15,149 bases of DNA. Origin: Campylobacterota bacterium (GTDB lineage: Bacteria; Campylobacterota; Campylobacteria; Campylobacterales; Sulfurovaceae). Location: NCBI GenBank assembly GCA_030595845.1, contig JAUVCL010000033.1:1-15149 (forward strand), given 5' to 3'. The notes beneath the pieces were generated by a model. The model had not been told where the DNA came from. It made no database searches and saw only the letters and a list, made by a program, of their open reading frames with translations. The position numbers and the translations under genes are program-made. This document shows, in pieces, positions 14,335-15,149 of the stretch; within the stretch, counting starts at the first letter, position 1; every line of letters begins with the position of its first letter.

Positions 14335-14952
14335 ATGATGAAAAATATGCACACACTTTTAGATGAGATGATCTTCTCAGACATTTTGAAGCATCCTACG
14401 ATCATTGATGCCTTTAGAGCGGTAGACAGAAAATATTTTGTACCTTATGCACTTTCAGAACTTACGTATGAAGATGTTCCACTCTCTATAGGTAATGATC
14501 AAACTATCTCTCAACCCTCTACTGTTGCTTTTATGTTGGAACATCTTAATGTTCACGATGGGGATACGGTGCTGGATATAGGTTCAGGTTCAGGATGGAC
14601 AACAGCACTTCTTTGCCATCTCGCAGGGGAAGAAGGAAGTGTGACTGGACTGGAAAGAGTAGAAGCACTGGTTGAACAGGGAAAGACTAATTTAGCAAAG
14701 ATCAATACGTATAATCACTGTCGTATCAAGAGAGCAAGAGAAGTACTTGGTGAGCCGGGTGAACTCTTTGATAAGATTCTTGTCTCTGCCTCTGCGGAGG
14801 AAATTCCTGAAGCGCTTTTTTCTCAGTTGAAAGTTGGTGGTACGCTTGTTATACCCATAGGTAAGTCTATATTTAAATTTCACAAGCTCTCAGAAACCCA
14901 TATTGAAAAAGAAGAATTTTATGGTTTTGTATTTGTCCCGTTGATAGTTTAA
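14335..14952 (+). CDS. pcm: Protein-L-isoaspartate O-methyltransferase
   Basis: PCMT repairs age-damaged proteins by SAM-dependent methylation of L-isoaspartyl residues, which then revert towards L-aspartate. The 205-residue product fits the family (about 205-215). Visible: 'AVDRKYFVP' (30-38), the substrate-site 'TISQPSTVAFML' (57-68), SAM motif I 'VLDIGSGSGWTTALL' (79-93), acidic 'GLERV' after the second strand, and 'FDKILVSASAEEIPEAL' in the place of the usual 'fD-I-vtaa---iP--L'. The usual C-terminal 'L--GG-lviPiG' is present. Start is uncertain: GTG 14332, ATG 14335 and ATG 14338 are consecutive codons, and no good ribosome binding site precedes them, pointing to translation coupled to the radical SAM gene whose stop is at 14326-14328. 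Confidence 0.92.
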   Translation: MMKNMHTLLDEMIFSDILKHPTIIDAFRAVDRKYFVPYALSELTYEDVPLSIGNDQTISQPSTVAFMLEHLNVHDGDTVLDIGSGSGWTTALLCHLAGEEGSVTGLERVEALVEQGKTNLAKINTYNHCRIKRAREVLGEPGELFDKILVSASAEEIPEALFSQLKVGGTLVIPIGKSIFKFHKLSETHIEKEEFYGFVFVPLIV

Positions 14953-14991
14953 AAAAACCTAAAAAAGTTTCAAAACTGAAGTACGAATAGG

Positions 14992-14997
14992 TATAAT
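14992..14997 (+). promoter_or_regulatory. Possible -10 box for ribB/ribBA
   Basis: TATAAT at 14992-14997 lies 37 bases upstream of the ATG at 15034, in the 81-base gap after pcm. The -35 region is weak (TTTCAA, 18-base spacer), again typical of this phylum. Confidence 0.45.
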
Positions 14998-15033
14998 ACA
15001 TGAAATATTATACAGAAAAGTTATGGAGACAGT

Positions 15034-15149
15034 ATGTCAGCAGAAGCAATAAAAAGAGTAGAAAAAGCAATAGAAGAGACAAAAAGAGGGCGTATGGTCA
15101 TCATGATGGATGATGAAGATCGTGAGAATGAGGGTGATCTTGTGTATGC
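15034..15149 (+). CDS. ribB: 3,4-dihydroxy-2-butanone 4-phosphate synthase (RibB or RibBA), 5' part
   Basis: The gene is cut by the window end after 38 codons. The N-terminus reads as a RibB domain: a helix (AIKRVEKAIEETKRG), then 'MVIMMDDEDRENEGDLV' (22-38), where the acidic DDEDRENEGD run supplies the metal and ribulose 5-phosphate binding residues. The enzyme makes the four-carbon unit of riboflavin. In Campylobacterota this domain is often fused to a RibA-like half, so it may be ribBA; the window cannot decide. The ATG at 15034 has a GGAG ribosome binding site at 15025-15028. Confidence 0.9.
   Translation, partial: MSAEAIKRVEKAIEETKRGRMVIMMDDEDRENEGDLVY

Overview
The window comes from a low-GC Campylobacterota (epsilonproteobacterial) genome, most like the Sulfurovum/Sulfurimonas group. 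This is judged from the style of the proteins (Prs, LepA, a multi-domain NlpC/P60 hydrolase with N-terminal SH3 modules, a DUF2062 membrane protein, an AmmeMemoRadiSam-type radical SAM enzyme), the A/T-rich codon use, and strong AAGGA-type ribosome binding sites. No database search was possible, so the genus is an inference.

Left part (1-2330) is an accessory patch, visibly more A/T-rich over 1-1300. It holds the end of an unknown small protein, a stand-alone HIRAN-domain gene, and a secreted-type protein gene that appears to have lost its signal peptide to an IS3-family insertion. Only the C-terminal third of that IS3 transposase survives. Directly against its broken end lies a REPIN (two inverted REP hairpins), then an intact RAYT (REP-associated tyrosine transposase), then a third REP. 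A second, compact REPIN of the same family sits 5 kb away between prs and lepA. This RAYT/REP set is the most interesting system in the window.

Middle part, minus strand (2333-5815): a NYN/LOTUS putative RNase follows rsmD (16S rRNA m2G966 methyltransferase) in one operon. An NlpC/P60 peptidoglycan hydrolase and a DUF2062 membrane protein lie upstream. DUF2062 is divergent from prs.

Plus-strand core (5930-9606): prs (PRPP synthetase), the REPIN, then lepA with two small downstream genes that overlap end to start (a NifX/NifB-like domain protein and a four-helix CopD-like membrane protein).

Right part (9816-15149): a secreted DUF2092 protein coupled to a secreted, Gly/Arg- and VNRN-repeat protein and a hairpin terminator; a decayed outer-membrane-protein tail; a GGDEF-EAL cyclic-di-GMP protein with six predicted membrane helices; a well-formed sigma-70 promoter ahead of the radical SAM gene, which is followed by pcm (protein-L-isoaspartate methyltransferase); and the start of ribB/ribBA, cut by the window end. 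Most of the window is ordinary chromosomal housekeeping; the novelty is concentrated in the RAYT/REPIN patch and the secreted DUF2092 pair.
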